This document shows, piece after piece, positions 50,140 to 64,000 of a stretch of 64,000 bases of DNA. The notes below the pieces were generated by a model. It was not told the DNA's origin. It searched no databases and worked only from the letters and a program-made list of their open reading frames with translations. This stretch comes from Linnemannia hyalina (lineage: Eukaryota > Mortierellomycota > Mortierellomycetes > Mortierellales > Mortierellaceae): positions 2,852,001 to 2,916,000 of the forward strand of contig JAHRHY010000004.1 in assembly GCA_019671135.1 (NCBI GenBank), in the 5' to 3' direction. Each line of letters starts with the position of its first letter. Within the stretch, counting starts at the first letter, position 1. Made by a program: the position numbers and the translations under genes.

Positions 50140-50983
50140 AGGCTCTGCGTTTCTGTTGTCGATTCTGGAACATTATGACATCGATCTTATTAAAACCACA
50201 AGGCAACTAACGTGGTGTATATGCCAGTGTCATGTTTTCTTTTAGGAGTCATTTTTCATTTTATTTTTGGTTTCTTTGTCTACGAATATAAGGCAAGGGG
50301 GAATGAGCAAGGGTTTGCAGTTCATGGAAACTTGGATTAGGGTATGAGGAATAGGGAAATAGGGGAAGTAGCAAAAAAAAAGAGAGAGCAAAAAACAATG
50401 GAAAAGAGGGGGATATGAAAAGACAATGCAGCGTTGCTTGGAGTGGATGGGAAATGTGTGTGAAAGCATGGGATGCGGACTCGTAAAAGGAGCGATAACT
50501 TTGTAGGTGCACCACGACTCAGTTGCTCCATAGAAAAAATAATAATGGGAGCAGATGTTATGGTACAAAAAGGGAGGAGGAGGGAAAAAAGAAAACTTAG
50601 AAGTACAAAAGACGAGACATGACGGACAGACGGGGTACAAGACTACAAAACTACAAAAGAAATGAGGCGAAAGAAAAAAAAAATCAAAACTCAACAGACA
50701 AAATGGAAAAAAGAAGAGAAACAAAGAGTGAAAAAAAGGGGGGGTGGGGGATTGGATGTAGTTTGTCGAGATGGGGGAAAGGAGGAAGAGGAGGGAAGAG
50801 AAGGCATTGTTTTCTTTGGATCCATCCATCCTCATCCAGTTTGGTGGGTACGAAGGATTGGATTGGAGTGGATTGAATTGGACCTGCAAGAAACACATTG
50901 ACTCTTTGTGCTTGTGCCCACTCTCAATCCCAATTGACCTTGCGTGCATACAGACACACAGAGACCGCATACATCATAGCTCT
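50140..50983. other. Intergenic region between convergent genes
   Basis: 3' flanks of the M3 oligopeptidase and the Gln-rich gene. Strongly A/G-rich on the plus strand with long A runs. Open frames here are low-complexity. No gene was seen. Confidence 0.5.
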
Positions 50984-52609
50984 CTATTGAGGAATCTCGA
51001 GCTGAGAGAGCGACTGGGACTGGCGGAGGGCTTGGACCCAAGCGACGGTTTGGAGTTGACGCTGTCGCTGGGTTTGGACCTCGTCCATGGCCTGCGCAGC
51101 TTGGGCACGCTGGAGGAGACAGAAGGCCTGGAAGAGACGGTAGCGATGGGTATGGTCCTGGATTAGGTGCTGTTGAATCGCGTGCTGGAGACGCAGCTGG
51201 CGACGGTATGCCAGATCGGCTTTGGACCTGGCCACCAGCGATGTGGTCGAGCTAGTCCATGCCGCGTGTTGGACTTTTGAAACTCCTCCATTGGCTGGAG
51301 ATTGCTGTGGCATGGACGGCGAGTGAGAGGAGGAAAAGGTGGATTCCTTTGGAGTAGTCACAGGCGACAAGGGTGCCGCTGTTGTTTCTGTCATCGTGTT
51401 TGTTGTTGTAATGGCAAGGGAAGGCGAGTGTTGTTGCTGTGGGGCTGGAGTAGAAAAATAGGGTGTTAAAGTTGAATAGGGCGAGGGGGAAGCTGGAGGG
51501 GACGCTGGCGTGAGCATGGTCGACTGTCCTGCTGTTGTTCCCTTTGGTGTCGCTTTGGGTGAAGAGACAGCCATGGTCTTGGCAGCAGCAGCAGAGGCAG
51601 TTTGGCGGAGACGAGCTTGGAACTTGAGGCGTTGCTGGCGCTGCTTGCGAATCTGATCTAGACTCGGGAGAACAATCTGGGCGAGTTCAGGAACACTAGT
51701 GGTCTTCTTGACTGTAGGAGATGGTCGTGATGTTGTTGAGGGGAGATGGATCGTGTTGGGATCGTGGTTCTTGGTCATTTTGTTCTCCTCGGGCTGTTGC
51801 TGGACTAGGCCGGTCTCGGCTCTTGACTGCTCGGACTCGGATGACATTTGTACAAATCCAGACTCGGGAGCGGCGATGCCCAGGAGACCATTAGAAGGAA
51901 AGGAGGAGGAAGGCGAAGGCGAAGGGGAAGAGGAAGGCGTGAGGGAAGGAGAAAGGGCTGGTGCTGATGATGTTGGTACTGCTGCACGGCCCCTCTTGTG
52001 CATGGCCTGCATCTTTTGAATCTGCTGGGCCTGGAATAACCGCTGGAGCTGGAGCATTCTCTGGGCTAGGAGGCCACGTTGGATAGCATGGCTTGGAGGG
52101 CGATCCTGCTGTTGCTGTTGCTGTTGTTGGACTTGAGGGTGTTGTTGAAAGACCTGGTGCTGGCGGTAGAGTTGTTCGATATCGCGTTCACGTTGACAGT
52201 GCATGATCTGGAGTTGGCGGTAGTAGTCCAGCTGCGAAGTCAAGGGCATCTGTATCTGTTGCTGAGGATGAGGATGAGCCGAAACTGGGCTGAGTTTGCA
52301 TTGAGACCACTCCTGCTGCTGCTGCTGGTGGTGGTGATGTTCTTGGTGAGCATTGGGAGAAGGAAGGTTGTTGTTGTAGGACAGGGGTTGTTGGAGAGCC
52401 TGCATGTTCCTGTTGTTGGAGTTGGAGTAGTTATGGAGTTTGTAGAGGGAAGGATCTGTTGGAGAACAATGAGAATGCGAAGGAGCAGGGGAGAGGAGGG
52501 TGTCGACGGAGGAGTGGCATGGAGACCATGAGCGAGGTCCCGAGGGCATTGGAGTAGGAGAGGGGAGACGAAGCGGCAGAGGAGCCATTGGCATTCTTGT
52601 ATCGGTCAT
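50984..52609 (-). CDS. Gln/Ser/Pro-rich intronless protein, probable transcriptional regulator
   Basis: 541 aa from the ATG at 52609 (MTDTRMPMAPLPLRLPSPTP). It is mostly low-complexity: Ser/Pro-rich start, poly-Gln and His runs (~90-180), a predicted helical segment (RDIEQLYRQHQVFQQHPQ; QRMLQLQRLFQAQQIQKMQ), a Ser/Pro stretch, a conserved-looking basic helix (LAQIVLPSLDQIRKQRQQRL), and a C-terminal helical block (DLAYRRQLRLQHAIQQHLI..FCLLQRAQAAQAMDEVQTQR). No known domain was recognised. The composition is like a coactivator or transcription-factor scaffold; this is inference. A gene-free region of 4.9 kb lies upstream of its start, as is common for regulatory genes. Confidence 0.65.
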   Translation of the reverse strand: MTDTRMPMAPLPLRLPSPTPMPSGPRSWSPCHSSVDTLLSPAPSHSHCSPTDPSLYKLHNYSNSNNRNMQALQQPLSYNNNLPSPNAHQEHHHHQQQQQEWSQCKLSPVSAHPHPQQQIQMPLTSQLDYYRQLQIMHCQRERDIEQLYRQHQVFQQHPQVQQQQQQQQDRPPSHAIQRGLLAQRMLQLQRLFQAQQIQKMQAMHKRGRAAVPTSSAPALSPSLTPSSSPSPSPSSSFPSNGLLGIAAPESGFVQMSSESEQSRAETGLVQQQPEENKMTKNHDPNTIHLPSTTSRPSPTVKKTTSVPELAQIVLPSLDQIRKQRQQRLKFQARLRQTASAAAAKTMAVSSPKATPKGTTAGQSTMLTPASPPASPSPYSTLTPYFSTPAPQQQHSPSLAITTTNTMTETTAAPLSPVTTPKESTFSSSHSPSMPQQSPANGGVSKVQHAAWTSSTTSLVARSKADLAYRRQLRLQHAIQQHLIQDHTHRYRLFQAFCLLQRAQAAQAMDEVQTQRQRQLQTVAWVQALRQSQSLSQLEIPQ

Positions 52610-55342
52610 TTTTGTTTGAATGTATTTGGATATTAAAAGGGGGAGAGAGAGAGAGAAGAGGATCTACGAGGTAACGATAACGGTAAAATCGGCAATGGTG
52701 TGGTCCAAGGATGTTGCGATGGAAGAAGGTACAGTGGGGAAGGTACAAGTGAGAAGAGGGGGGCAAGGCAAGCAAGCAAAGCAAGAGAAGTATGGCAAAG
52801 GCAAAGAACAAGAGAAGAGCGAGAAGAGAAGAAGGAAAAAGAGGAGAGAAAGAAGAGGAAAGGACGGAGAATTTAAAGGAAGTCGAGAGAGAAGAGAGGA
52901 GCGAGGCTGGGGTGGAGTTGTGGACCATTGGGCTGGTTGGGACAGACAGCGTGGTAGCATTTTATATTTCCTTTTGGATTAGAATAGCATATCATTATTA
53001 TTATTGTATATTGAATACTCTCCTTTTCTTCTCAATGGGTCATTGAATCGAATGTAATGAATTGAATGAAGAGGAATATGAGTGAGAGCGCTGCGGGCTA
53101 AAATTATTATGTTTTGATGTTCCTTCCCTCAGCTGTCATTTATTTTTTTTTATTTTTTTTTATTTTTTTTTCTTTGGCCCCCTTGGCAAAGAAACTAGAC
53201 AATTTGCATCAACCCATGTCCATGGGTGCCATCCGAGTCGTGTATCCATGGGATTGTGGGGCCAATGCTGTGCTATGACTATACCACACATCCGTCTTCA
53301 ATCCATGGAGAACTGAGGAACAAGAGAATAAGGAAGTACGTATCTGGAGCGACTCTTCAGCGGAGTGAGGGGGAGAGGGCACACACACGCTCAACTGAAG
53401 CGACATCAAGAATAGACTCTCTCCTTGGAGACAAACACCATAGCATTTTCACTATTTGCAGTTCTACATAGCCCGTACCTCAAAACCCATATCTAGGCCA
53501 CCTTAGTAGAAAAGACTGACTGGACACCCACAGGCCACAGCAATCAAACAAGCAAAGCAAACACTCGTGCGTCACAACCGACACGGAGTACACACACGCT
53601 CCAAACGACACCCGACACCCCTAACGAGCCAGGCTGAGGGGTGTACATTGCATGTGTGCACTTTCCTGTTTCCAGATGAGGCTGAGTAAACTGGCAGACT
53701 AGAATGTAAGCAAGGAGTGTGAACAACAAAAAAAAAGAGGTGGCGTGTTGAGAAATAGTAGAAGGATGCGACACAAAATGGCAAAAATGGCAAACGGATA
53801 TAGTGTCGTCGCACAACCACCTCCTCACCTTCTCGTCGTTCTCTTTTCCTTTTGTTGTCATCTTCGACGTCAACGTTGAGACGACACAAAAGGACATGTC
53901 AACACCCACGCACACCTGTTTACGCGTCCATCATTGTCAAGATGCATGGAATCCAGAGAAAACGTCTTTCACTTCACTGCTCGTGCAACAAACAACAAAC
54001 AACAACAACAAAATACAAGAAAGAAAGAGGGCATCCTTCTTACAGTTTTCTTCCACAACATGCACATCCATGATCCATACATACCTTCACGGACACATAT
54101 CCCCTGAATGCCATTCTTGGCAGTGTAAAAAAGAGCATTAACATGCCTAATAGGCTATGGGCTTTTTTTTTATGCAATGGCAGGGCGAGAACACTCAAAA
54201 AATGTTCGACCCTGACTGAGCTTGCAGTAGGGAGAAAATAGAAAAAGAGAAAATTTTGGGCTGCGTTCCTTGGCAGTGCTCGGCATTTCTTTTTTTTCTC
54301 ATATAGCTTTTCTATTTTCCTTTCTTCGCCTCCTCCCTACTTCTCTACACCATTTACATGAACCTTCTTTTACACAGTCGACTCAGGGGACGTCGAGAGG
54401 CTCTGCCTCTTTTTTTCGTTTAGTTTTAGCGCAAAGGGTGAGGGGGAGAGGTGGCGAAGAGAGAGCCAGGTGGCACAAAAGTGTTAATGAAACGAAGAGA
54501 CGAGGCGAGGCGGGGCGGGGAGTGGCGTGGCGTGGTGGGGTTGGGTTTCTCTGACTCCATATGGGTATCAAGTTCCTATTTACGCGGGTCGTAGAACCCA
54601 TAGAGAGCTCGTAGGTTGGAATTGGGTATCGGGAGTTTGTATAGCGAATGAAGAACGATGGCTGATAAGACTGGTGCTGTTGCCAAGGTGTTACTTTCTT
54701 CATGAGCTGTGTCTGTGGGTTGCCTGTTGTCGTCACCTTGCACATGTGTCTGTCAGGCCTGAATGTGCCTGACTGTGAATTATCAATCAGGCTGTTGGTA
54801 TTGCCTGTTTGAAATCATTTTTTTTTATTTGTATGCCAAGAGAATGGATTGCTGTAGCCGGGATAGTTAGTCCCTGCAGGAAGCAAAGAGAGGGAGAGAG
54901 GGAGAATGATGGATTAAGAGAGAAGAGCTTGTTTACAACCACATCAACAAACCGCGACAACAACACGACAACAACAACAACAACAACAACAGGTAAGGGA
55001 CATGTAACAGACACGCCTGAATAAGGAATAAGAACGCGACACGACTGTTGGAGGACGTCGACATTGAAATGATAGAAAAGTCAAGAAGATAACCTAAGAT
55101 CAAAGGAGAGTAACGAACAAAGGAAAAGTAGAAAGCCAATTATATGTAAAGAGGCCTATGACCAAAGGGCCAAATAAGAGGGAGGATGGTACATAACCTA
55201 TGTTTCCCATCAAGATAGAACAAACACTCTTTCTTCATAAGCAGCATAGGGGGAATGAACTAGCAGTAAATGATGATCATTGATTTCACTCCATCACTCC
55301 ATATCTGATTCAAGTAGGTAATCTCTGATTCTTTCCCGCTGA

Positions 55343-55376
<34 letters not shown>

Positions 55377-57504
55377 CCTCTCCCTCTCCTTCGGTTGATC
55401 GGAAACATTCTCCGCTGCTTACTCCCTCTCTCTCTCTCCCTCTCTCTCTCTCTCTCTTGTTTGCTTAGCACGATCTTCTTTCTTCCTCTTCCAAATGTAC
55501 AAATGTACCTCCACCTTATTCCCTTTGGCCCTTCTTTTCTTTGCTTACCCTTCTGCAAATCGTAACAAGGCAAGACAACGTCCAATGACCCCCATGCATG
55601 TAAGAAGTCCCTTTCGCCGATTATTAAATACATTGAAATGCACCAAAAGGCCATGCGGCTAATACCAGCGGGCATTGAATACCAAAAAAAACCCCCCCAT
55701 TAGTCCGCCCGTGTACATAAAGAGATTTCTCCTCGCTGGAGGAACTCCAGACAGAAAACACTGAGGGAAGATGCCGTCGAGAAATCGGCTCATGCATGCA
55801 TGCAATCTTCTTTTCCCCCCTCTCTCTTATTATTTCTTGTAGCACAATAGAACATAAACACAAAAAAACAAACAAACAGGGAGAACGACATGACGCTCAT
55901 CACCTCGTCTCCGCTCCACTTGACACTTGACTCCCCCTACTGGAAGCGGGACATCCCATAAGAATAAAAAACAGGAATGACACACACAGAAAATGATTTT
56001 CATCTACCGCTCCCTCCAGAATGATGTCCGATTGCGACACAAGATCGATGCCTCCCCATCTTCTGACAGGACTAAAAACAAAACGATGGTCCGTTCACAT
56101 TGTCGTCTTCATCGCCTACCTTTGCCTATTCGTCCTTTTTGCTCTGACTTTGAAAAGCATGATGCTTTGGCACAGGAACAAAAGAAAGAAAGGACCCCCT
56201 TTTTCCTTTTTGGCCGCGGAGAGCACTGCTGTCTGTTCTATGGTCGCCGTCTTGCTGGGAACCTTCTTGGACTAATGCAGATCGACAAAGGGAGCAACAA
56301 AAGAAGGCTCGTCCAATGGAGACAAAGAGCTTACTATTCTTAACGCTCCGCGGAAAACGACAACTCGTCTTGCTAGTTCCCTCTGCTCCCATGATGCCCT
56401 CTTTATTCCGTTGGTGCAACCACGTCTCCGATCTCCTGGATTTATCATGGATCTGGATCATTCTTTGTACATACTTCTATCTCATCTCCAAATGAACATA
56501 CCCCCCCCCCCCCTCTCCCTCCCTATTCTCTCCCTCTTACTCTGTCCCTCGTTTCCTCGCTCCTGAAGACTATTGGGAGTTGACATATGATGGACCCAAT
56601 GGTCTATTGGCGGATATTTTTCTATGGTCCAAAACATGGTCTGAAGAATGGACCTTGCCCTTTTCATTTCTCCGTCATCCATCCCATCCATTTCCAAACC
56701 CTATGCTCGTACTGTGGGTACGACTCCCCCCTGTTTGTTACCGGTCTATGCAAAATACCGGCATGTAGTACATCTGGATAGCGCCTTCGTCTAATAAGTG
56801 CTTCTTAACCTAGGTCTTCGGTCAGCCTTGTCGTCCGTCATACACAATCAAACCTTTCTAGAAGTCATCTTATTCGCTCTATAGCTTTTATTCCGCATTG
56901 TTTGTTTGGACCTGTGCGACACGCAGCAACACACGGCATTGGCGACCACAATAAAGAGTGTCAGTGGGGTACTGTCGATGTCTTGGAGTGGAAAAACTAT
57001 CTACCTCTCCCCTCTTCACCCCTTGTGTTGTACTCTCTGTGTCATAAAGGTCCACCCTATCTCTTTTCTACACCCTTGACGCGCTCATGCATCAAAACCT
57101 ACCGCGCCTCGTCGTTCTTTTACGTGAAAGTTGTTTCGCATACAAAATGTGTCATTACCTTCATCTAAAACCACTCAGGCGTCTGTGTTGGCGATCCTCA
57201 TCGGGTGGTCGCATAAACGGACATAGAGACGCAAGTGGGTTATCCCCGGTATCCGAGGATGCGGGTCATGCAGAGAGGCCGACAGATAGAAGTAGCATAT
57301 AAGAGCCCAGTGTTCCCATACCTCCTGGTACCTATTAATGCCTGGTTACTCCCGATCTCAATCTTAATTTTATTCTATCCTATCTACCATTCATTTTTTT
57401 ACTCGCCTCCCAACTATATCTCTTTCGCTACATTTACACCGAGCAAATCCCTCACTGCAAACAACATTCAAACTGATCAATCGCAAAACACACTTCCACC
57501 CACA
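52610..57504. other. 4.9-kb gene-free stretch with microsatellites
   Basis: No open frame with domain or coding character was seen on either strand. Contents: GA-rich tract (52640-52900), T runs (53145-53172), AT-rich sequence, CT microsatellites (55340-55460), an ATGCATGC run (55792-55803), a C run (56502-56512), and a TATAAG box at 57297 about 205 bp upstream of the mscL ATG. It separates two outward-pointing genes, so it may hold large regulatory regions, long 5' UTRs or a noncoding transcript. Confidence 0.5.
55338..55462. repeat. Two CT/TCTCCC microsatellite tracts
   Basis: (CT)n with CTCC interruptions at about 55346-55390 and 55425-55458, read directly from the sequence. Confidence 0.85.
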
Positions 57505-59011
57505 ATGCCAGTTCAACAAACCGTGAACAGCGGCGTGCATAGTAAGTCCAACGCTCCTCCTCCTTCAATTCAGTTCAGCCTTTTGTCACCCTGCATTCAC
57601 TAGACAAGTGCCAATTCGATTGTTCGACAACATATGAAATAGGTGCTGCACATCTCGGACAAGGGGTGTACAAGAAGGGCACAGGCTTTTTGCAAGACTT
57701 TAGGGACTTTATCAACAAAGGTAATGCCTTTGACCTGGCTGTCGCCTTCATTCTGTCTGCTGCCATTGCAGCGGTCGTCAAGTCTCTGTAAGTGCTTACT
57801 GCTCCATGCCACGAGGGCCATTTTCGCTGGAGAGAAAACACGTTGTTAGTGTGAATTGTAATCCCATTGTTTATTTTCACTTTGAAAGAGACCCTTCACT
57901 CGCTACATTCTTTAACTGTTACTTCTGTCCGCCCTGTGTGGATGTATACTTCTATGTCGTGAACAGGGTCGAGGATATTATTACGCCGTTGTTTGGTCTG
58001 GCAAACAACCGAAACTTGGACGAGACGTTTGTTGTCCTCCGGTGTGGACAAACATGCTCGTACCCCACCCGCGCTCAAGCACAACAGGATGGAGCTGGTA
58101 AGTATCCTGCTTTGTCTTTTCAGCTGCCTTTTTTTCTATCGTTGTAAACAAAGGGTTATCCAAAGCATCTCGTGTCTGACGTCAAGTTGGTTGATATTCA
58201 TATGCTTGGACTGAAATAGTTACGTGGAACTGGGGTCGGTTTATTAACACGATCATCTACCTGATTTTGATCGGATTGTTCCTCTTTATCATCGTCAAAC
58301 GTAAGTTACTTGGATATCTCAAACTACAGTTTCGCACATCGTCAGTGAAAGCCAAAAGTCAATTAATTCTAATAAGCTAACCAACACCAAAACAACTAAA
58401 CCACCACACACTTGAACACATGGCAAATAGTTTACTACAGTGCAAGGCGCAAGGAACTGATCAAAGACAAGGCATGCCCTTACTGCTGCAAGGACGTCAA
58501 CGGCTCAGCAGCTCGTTGCCCATTCTGCACCTGCTGGCTCGAGAACGACATCCGCCGTAAAGTCGAGAGCGAGTACGTTGATTCCAAGTCATCTTCCTTT
58601 CCGAGTAGAGAGAGAAGCTTGTCGACGACTACTTTGGGCACTTCGAATGGGGTCTTCAAAGAGAAGAGGTCGATGGATGTCATGAACAACAATAGCAACA
58701 GCGGCGATCACCTCCACGAAAGCCACAACAACAACAATGATACTACCAAAATGATGACGGGTGCAGGAGTTGTAACTGGAGCTATGGGCAGTGGAGGAGC
58801 CGTGTACAACGATTCGATCAACAATGCAAACAGCGGTATTAATATGAACAGTATGAACAATGGATACATGAGTAACCAGAACAACTTGTACACTAACCCA
58901 TTGCCCGGTCAGAGGCAGGACTGGTATGATGGTATGGGGGTCCCGACGCAGCAGCAAGGCCTTGGATATGATGGTATGGGAGTTGACCAGTTTGGTCGCG
59001 GTGGTGTTTGA
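57505..59011 (+). CDS. mscL: Large-conductance mechanosensitive channel MscL with cytosolic zinc ribbon
   Basis: Five exons splice in phase: 57505-57541, 57643-57787, 57967-58097, 58220-58300, 58431-59011 (324 aa). The MscL signature is clear: FLQDFRDFINKGNAFDLAVA leading into TM1 (~37-60) and VEDIITPLFG, a periplasm-equivalent loop with two Cys (RCGQTC), and TM2 (~108-131, GRFINTIIYLILIGLFLFIIV) followed by YYSARRKEL. After TM2 it differs from bacterial MscL: a CPYC..CPFC zinc ribbon (Cys ~147, 150, 161, 164) and an Asn/Ser/Gly-rich tail of ~150 residues. MscL opens under membrane tension to release solutes. Fungal location (plasma membrane or endomembrane) is not decided by the sequence. 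Introns split the conserved core, so it is a long-resident gene. Confidence 0.93.
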
Positions 59012-59747
59012 GAAGGAGAGGGTGATCTTGAGGGTGGACATGGTCATGCTGCTTCTAGGCATTAGAGTGTTTCTTTCCTGTTCTTTTTGTGAATGCATCC
59101 GTCCTTGTTCTTTTGTGAATATATCTGTCCTTGTTCTTTGGTGAATACATTGTTCTTTGTGATCTGAATTATGTATGGAAGTAACGACATGATTGGCGTG
59201 GAATTAATGTGCGCCACCACATGAAATGTGACGCGCGTACGTCCCCTGGCTGGGCGGAAGACCCGGAGAGCAGAATGGGAGAGGGAGCACAAAGGGAAGA
59301 AAAGGAAAGGAGACAGGGTGTGGATCATGGACTTTAGATAGCATGAGTATCCATGACATGACGGCATCGAGATCTACAACTGTAGCGAGTTGTACGGGTG
59401 CTGCTTGCTCTTGCCCGTCCGTCCCTCACATGCTCGTATCAACCCGGGTGTCTTGTCCTATGGATGTGTCTGTCTGAGAAAGAGAGGAGTCCGTGCCATG
59501 AGCTCAGTGAAATGGGAGTCACCCACTAGCCTTGCTCGCTCCTCTCCACTCTTTTTATTCTCCTCCGTTTCTTCTTCTCCTTCACAAACCCTTTCTTCCT
59601 CCCCCTCCTTTTCCCGCACCATCGGCACACACATCCTCGTCTCTTCTTCTCCCTTCCTTTCACTAACCTTCATTCGTCCTTGACTCTTAACCAAAAAGAA
59701 AGAGACTTCACACTTCTCCCATCCTGACCTGACCTCACTCGCTCCGA
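59012..59747. other. Intergenic region: mscL 3' UTR repeats and YME1 promoter
   Basis: Begins with tandem copies of a ~27-bp unit in the mscL 3' flank (59070-59160) and is followed by C/T-rich sequence up to the YME1 start. No gene was seen. Confidence 0.55.
59070..59162. repeat. Three to four tandem copies of a ~27-bp unit
   Basis: Units of the form CTTGTTCTTTTGTGAATATATC recur with small changes (GCATCC, ATATCT, ATACAT) in the probable 3' UTR of mscL. Confidence 0.75.
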
Positions 59748-62998
<3,251 letters not shown>

Positions 62999-63327
62999 TT
63001 TCAGGCACCTTTTTTGTTTTTTGTTTTATTCGTTGTTCACCCTTCCTTACATGTAGATTATCGTGTTCTTGCCATTAGCCAGCACTTCTTGTAGTTCACG
63101 GTTGTTGACAGACATGAAATGCAGCCAGTTTTTGTAATCATTCGTACTAGATGACCAATATTATGAGCAACCTTTTCTTTCGACTTGTGTTCCTAGATAC
63201 CTTCAGTGGTCTTTGAGTCTTGAGAGGGCGGAAATTGTCGAAAGGTTTATTTTGGGTGCAGGAATGTTAAAAATACAAGTGAGGTGAAATAAAAAGGTCG
63301 AAGAAGTATATATTCTTGTCGTTTTCT
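62999..63327. other. Intergenic region between convergent YME1 and SYS1
   Basis: AT-rich 3' flanks of both genes with several ATAAA-type signals. No gene was seen. Confidence 0.6.
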
Positions 63328-63976
63328 TTAGCGGTTATCCGAGTCTGCAGTAGGAACAGACTCATAGCGATCAGAAGTCCGTTGACGACCATGGCCTTGG
63401 TTGCCAAGGATACTTGAGCGAATGGCGGGCGAGAAGCCACTGTTACCTCCTCTGAACCCGCCTGTATCCTCGCTTGAACGTGCTTTTGTGGGCATAGTCC
63501 TGGAAGATCCCGATAAAGACATGTGATTTGACAGGTCGCCGTTACTGCTGTGATCGAGTGTTTCCATCAAGAGCCCCGCAGATTCTTCATAGTTGCCGTA
63601 TCCGTCGTGCATTCCTGATAGTGACGCTCCCTGAGGTGCCAATGCTCCTGAGCTGACGACCCCTCCAGCTCCTCCCCCAGAGTTGTTACTGCTGTTGGTA
63701 TTATTGTTGTTTCCTGACGAGGTGTTGTTGGTATTGTTGGACTGACTGCCTCCGGAGCCACCGAGAATGATGGGTTCCATTTCCTGTTGCATACATATGT
63801 ACTCTCCTCCAAAGATCATGATGCCACAGGTTGTGCCGTTGAGTGCCCACCAGAGGAAGGTTGAAGGGACATGATCCGAGTACATAGTGACCATCAGAAC
63901 ATGGTAGAGCAGCAGTGTGATCGAGTAGTCGAGTACCAGGCGAGCACGCGAAACTATCTTTAGCAATAAGTACACC
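63328..63976 (-). CDS. SYS1: SYS1-like Golgi membrane protein, last exon only (5' part outside the window)
   Basis: The exon starts at 63976 after an ATTAG acceptor and encodes 215 residues to the stop at 63328. The first ~65 residues match the SYS1 family: SRARLVLDYSITLLLYHVL, MYSDHVPSTFLWWALNG, GIMIFGGEYICMQQEMEPI, with two predicted membrane helices and the WW motif. Beyond that is a long Asn/Ser/Gly-rich cytosolic tail absent from the short yeast protein. SYS1 recruits Arl3/ARFRP1 to the trans-Golgi. The upstream exons with the first helices lie beyond position 64000. Confidence 0.82.
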
Positions 63977-64000
63977 CTAATTATTTCAAGATGAAGAAAA

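Overview
The window is eukaryotic and most likely from a Mucoromycota fungus, probably Mortierellomycotina. The sequence shows many short spliceosomal introns with GT(or GC)..AG ends, Ser/Asp/Gln-rich low-complexity proteins, a DIRS-type retroelement, a Crinkler-type gene, a fungal MscL channel and expanded kinase and C2H2 families. The lineage is inferred from this content. No rRNA or tRNA gene and no CRISPR array was seen.

Layout. 1-3.7 kb: a minus-strand germinal-centre (GCK-III) kinase cut by the window start. 5.3-13.4 kb: a RING E3-like protein followed by a large DUSP-USP deubiquitinase on the same strand. 13.4-24.3 kb is an AT-rich accessory island. It holds decayed kinase-like remnants, a secreted metalloprotease with bulb-lectin and ricin-B-lectin domains (one frameshift, and one 90-bp hAT-like palindrome that looks like a spliceable intron), a small secreted protein sharing the protease's N-terminal leader, and one intact plus three broken copies of a short C2H2 zinc-finger gene. 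25.0-26.4 kb: an HDAC-superfamily deacetylase. 26.4-30 kb: a broken DIRS-like retrotransposon interrupted by a 483-bp insertion. 31.5-34.6 kb: a Crinkler-type protein (ubiquitin-like header, P-loop NTPase, restriction-endonuclease-like tail). 35.3-37.1 kb: a RecQ-like helicase pseudogene with a repeat array behind it.

The right half is mostly core genome: a small membrane protein, PA2G4/EBP1 (38.5 kb), an LRR protein (40.7-43.7), a DCAF6-like WD40 protein (44.3-47.0) divergent from a mitochondrial M3 oligopeptidase (47.4-50.1), a Gln-rich intronless protein (51.0-52.6), a gene-free stretch of about 4.9 kb, MscL with a cytosolic zinc ribbon (57.5-59.0), the i-AAA protease YME1 (59.7-63.0) and the 3' end of SYS1 (63.3-64.0).

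The genes do not form one pathway. Two loose themes are ubiquitin biology (RING, USP, DCAF6-like, and the ubiquitin-like fold of the Crinkler) and mitochondrial proteolysis (M3 oligopeptidase, YME1). The most striking item is the hAT-like miniature element at 20673-20778. Removing it as a GC-AG intron exactly restores the lectin reading frame, using its target-site duplication for both splice sites. Gene models were spliced by eye and checked for phase consistency; no transcript evidence was available.
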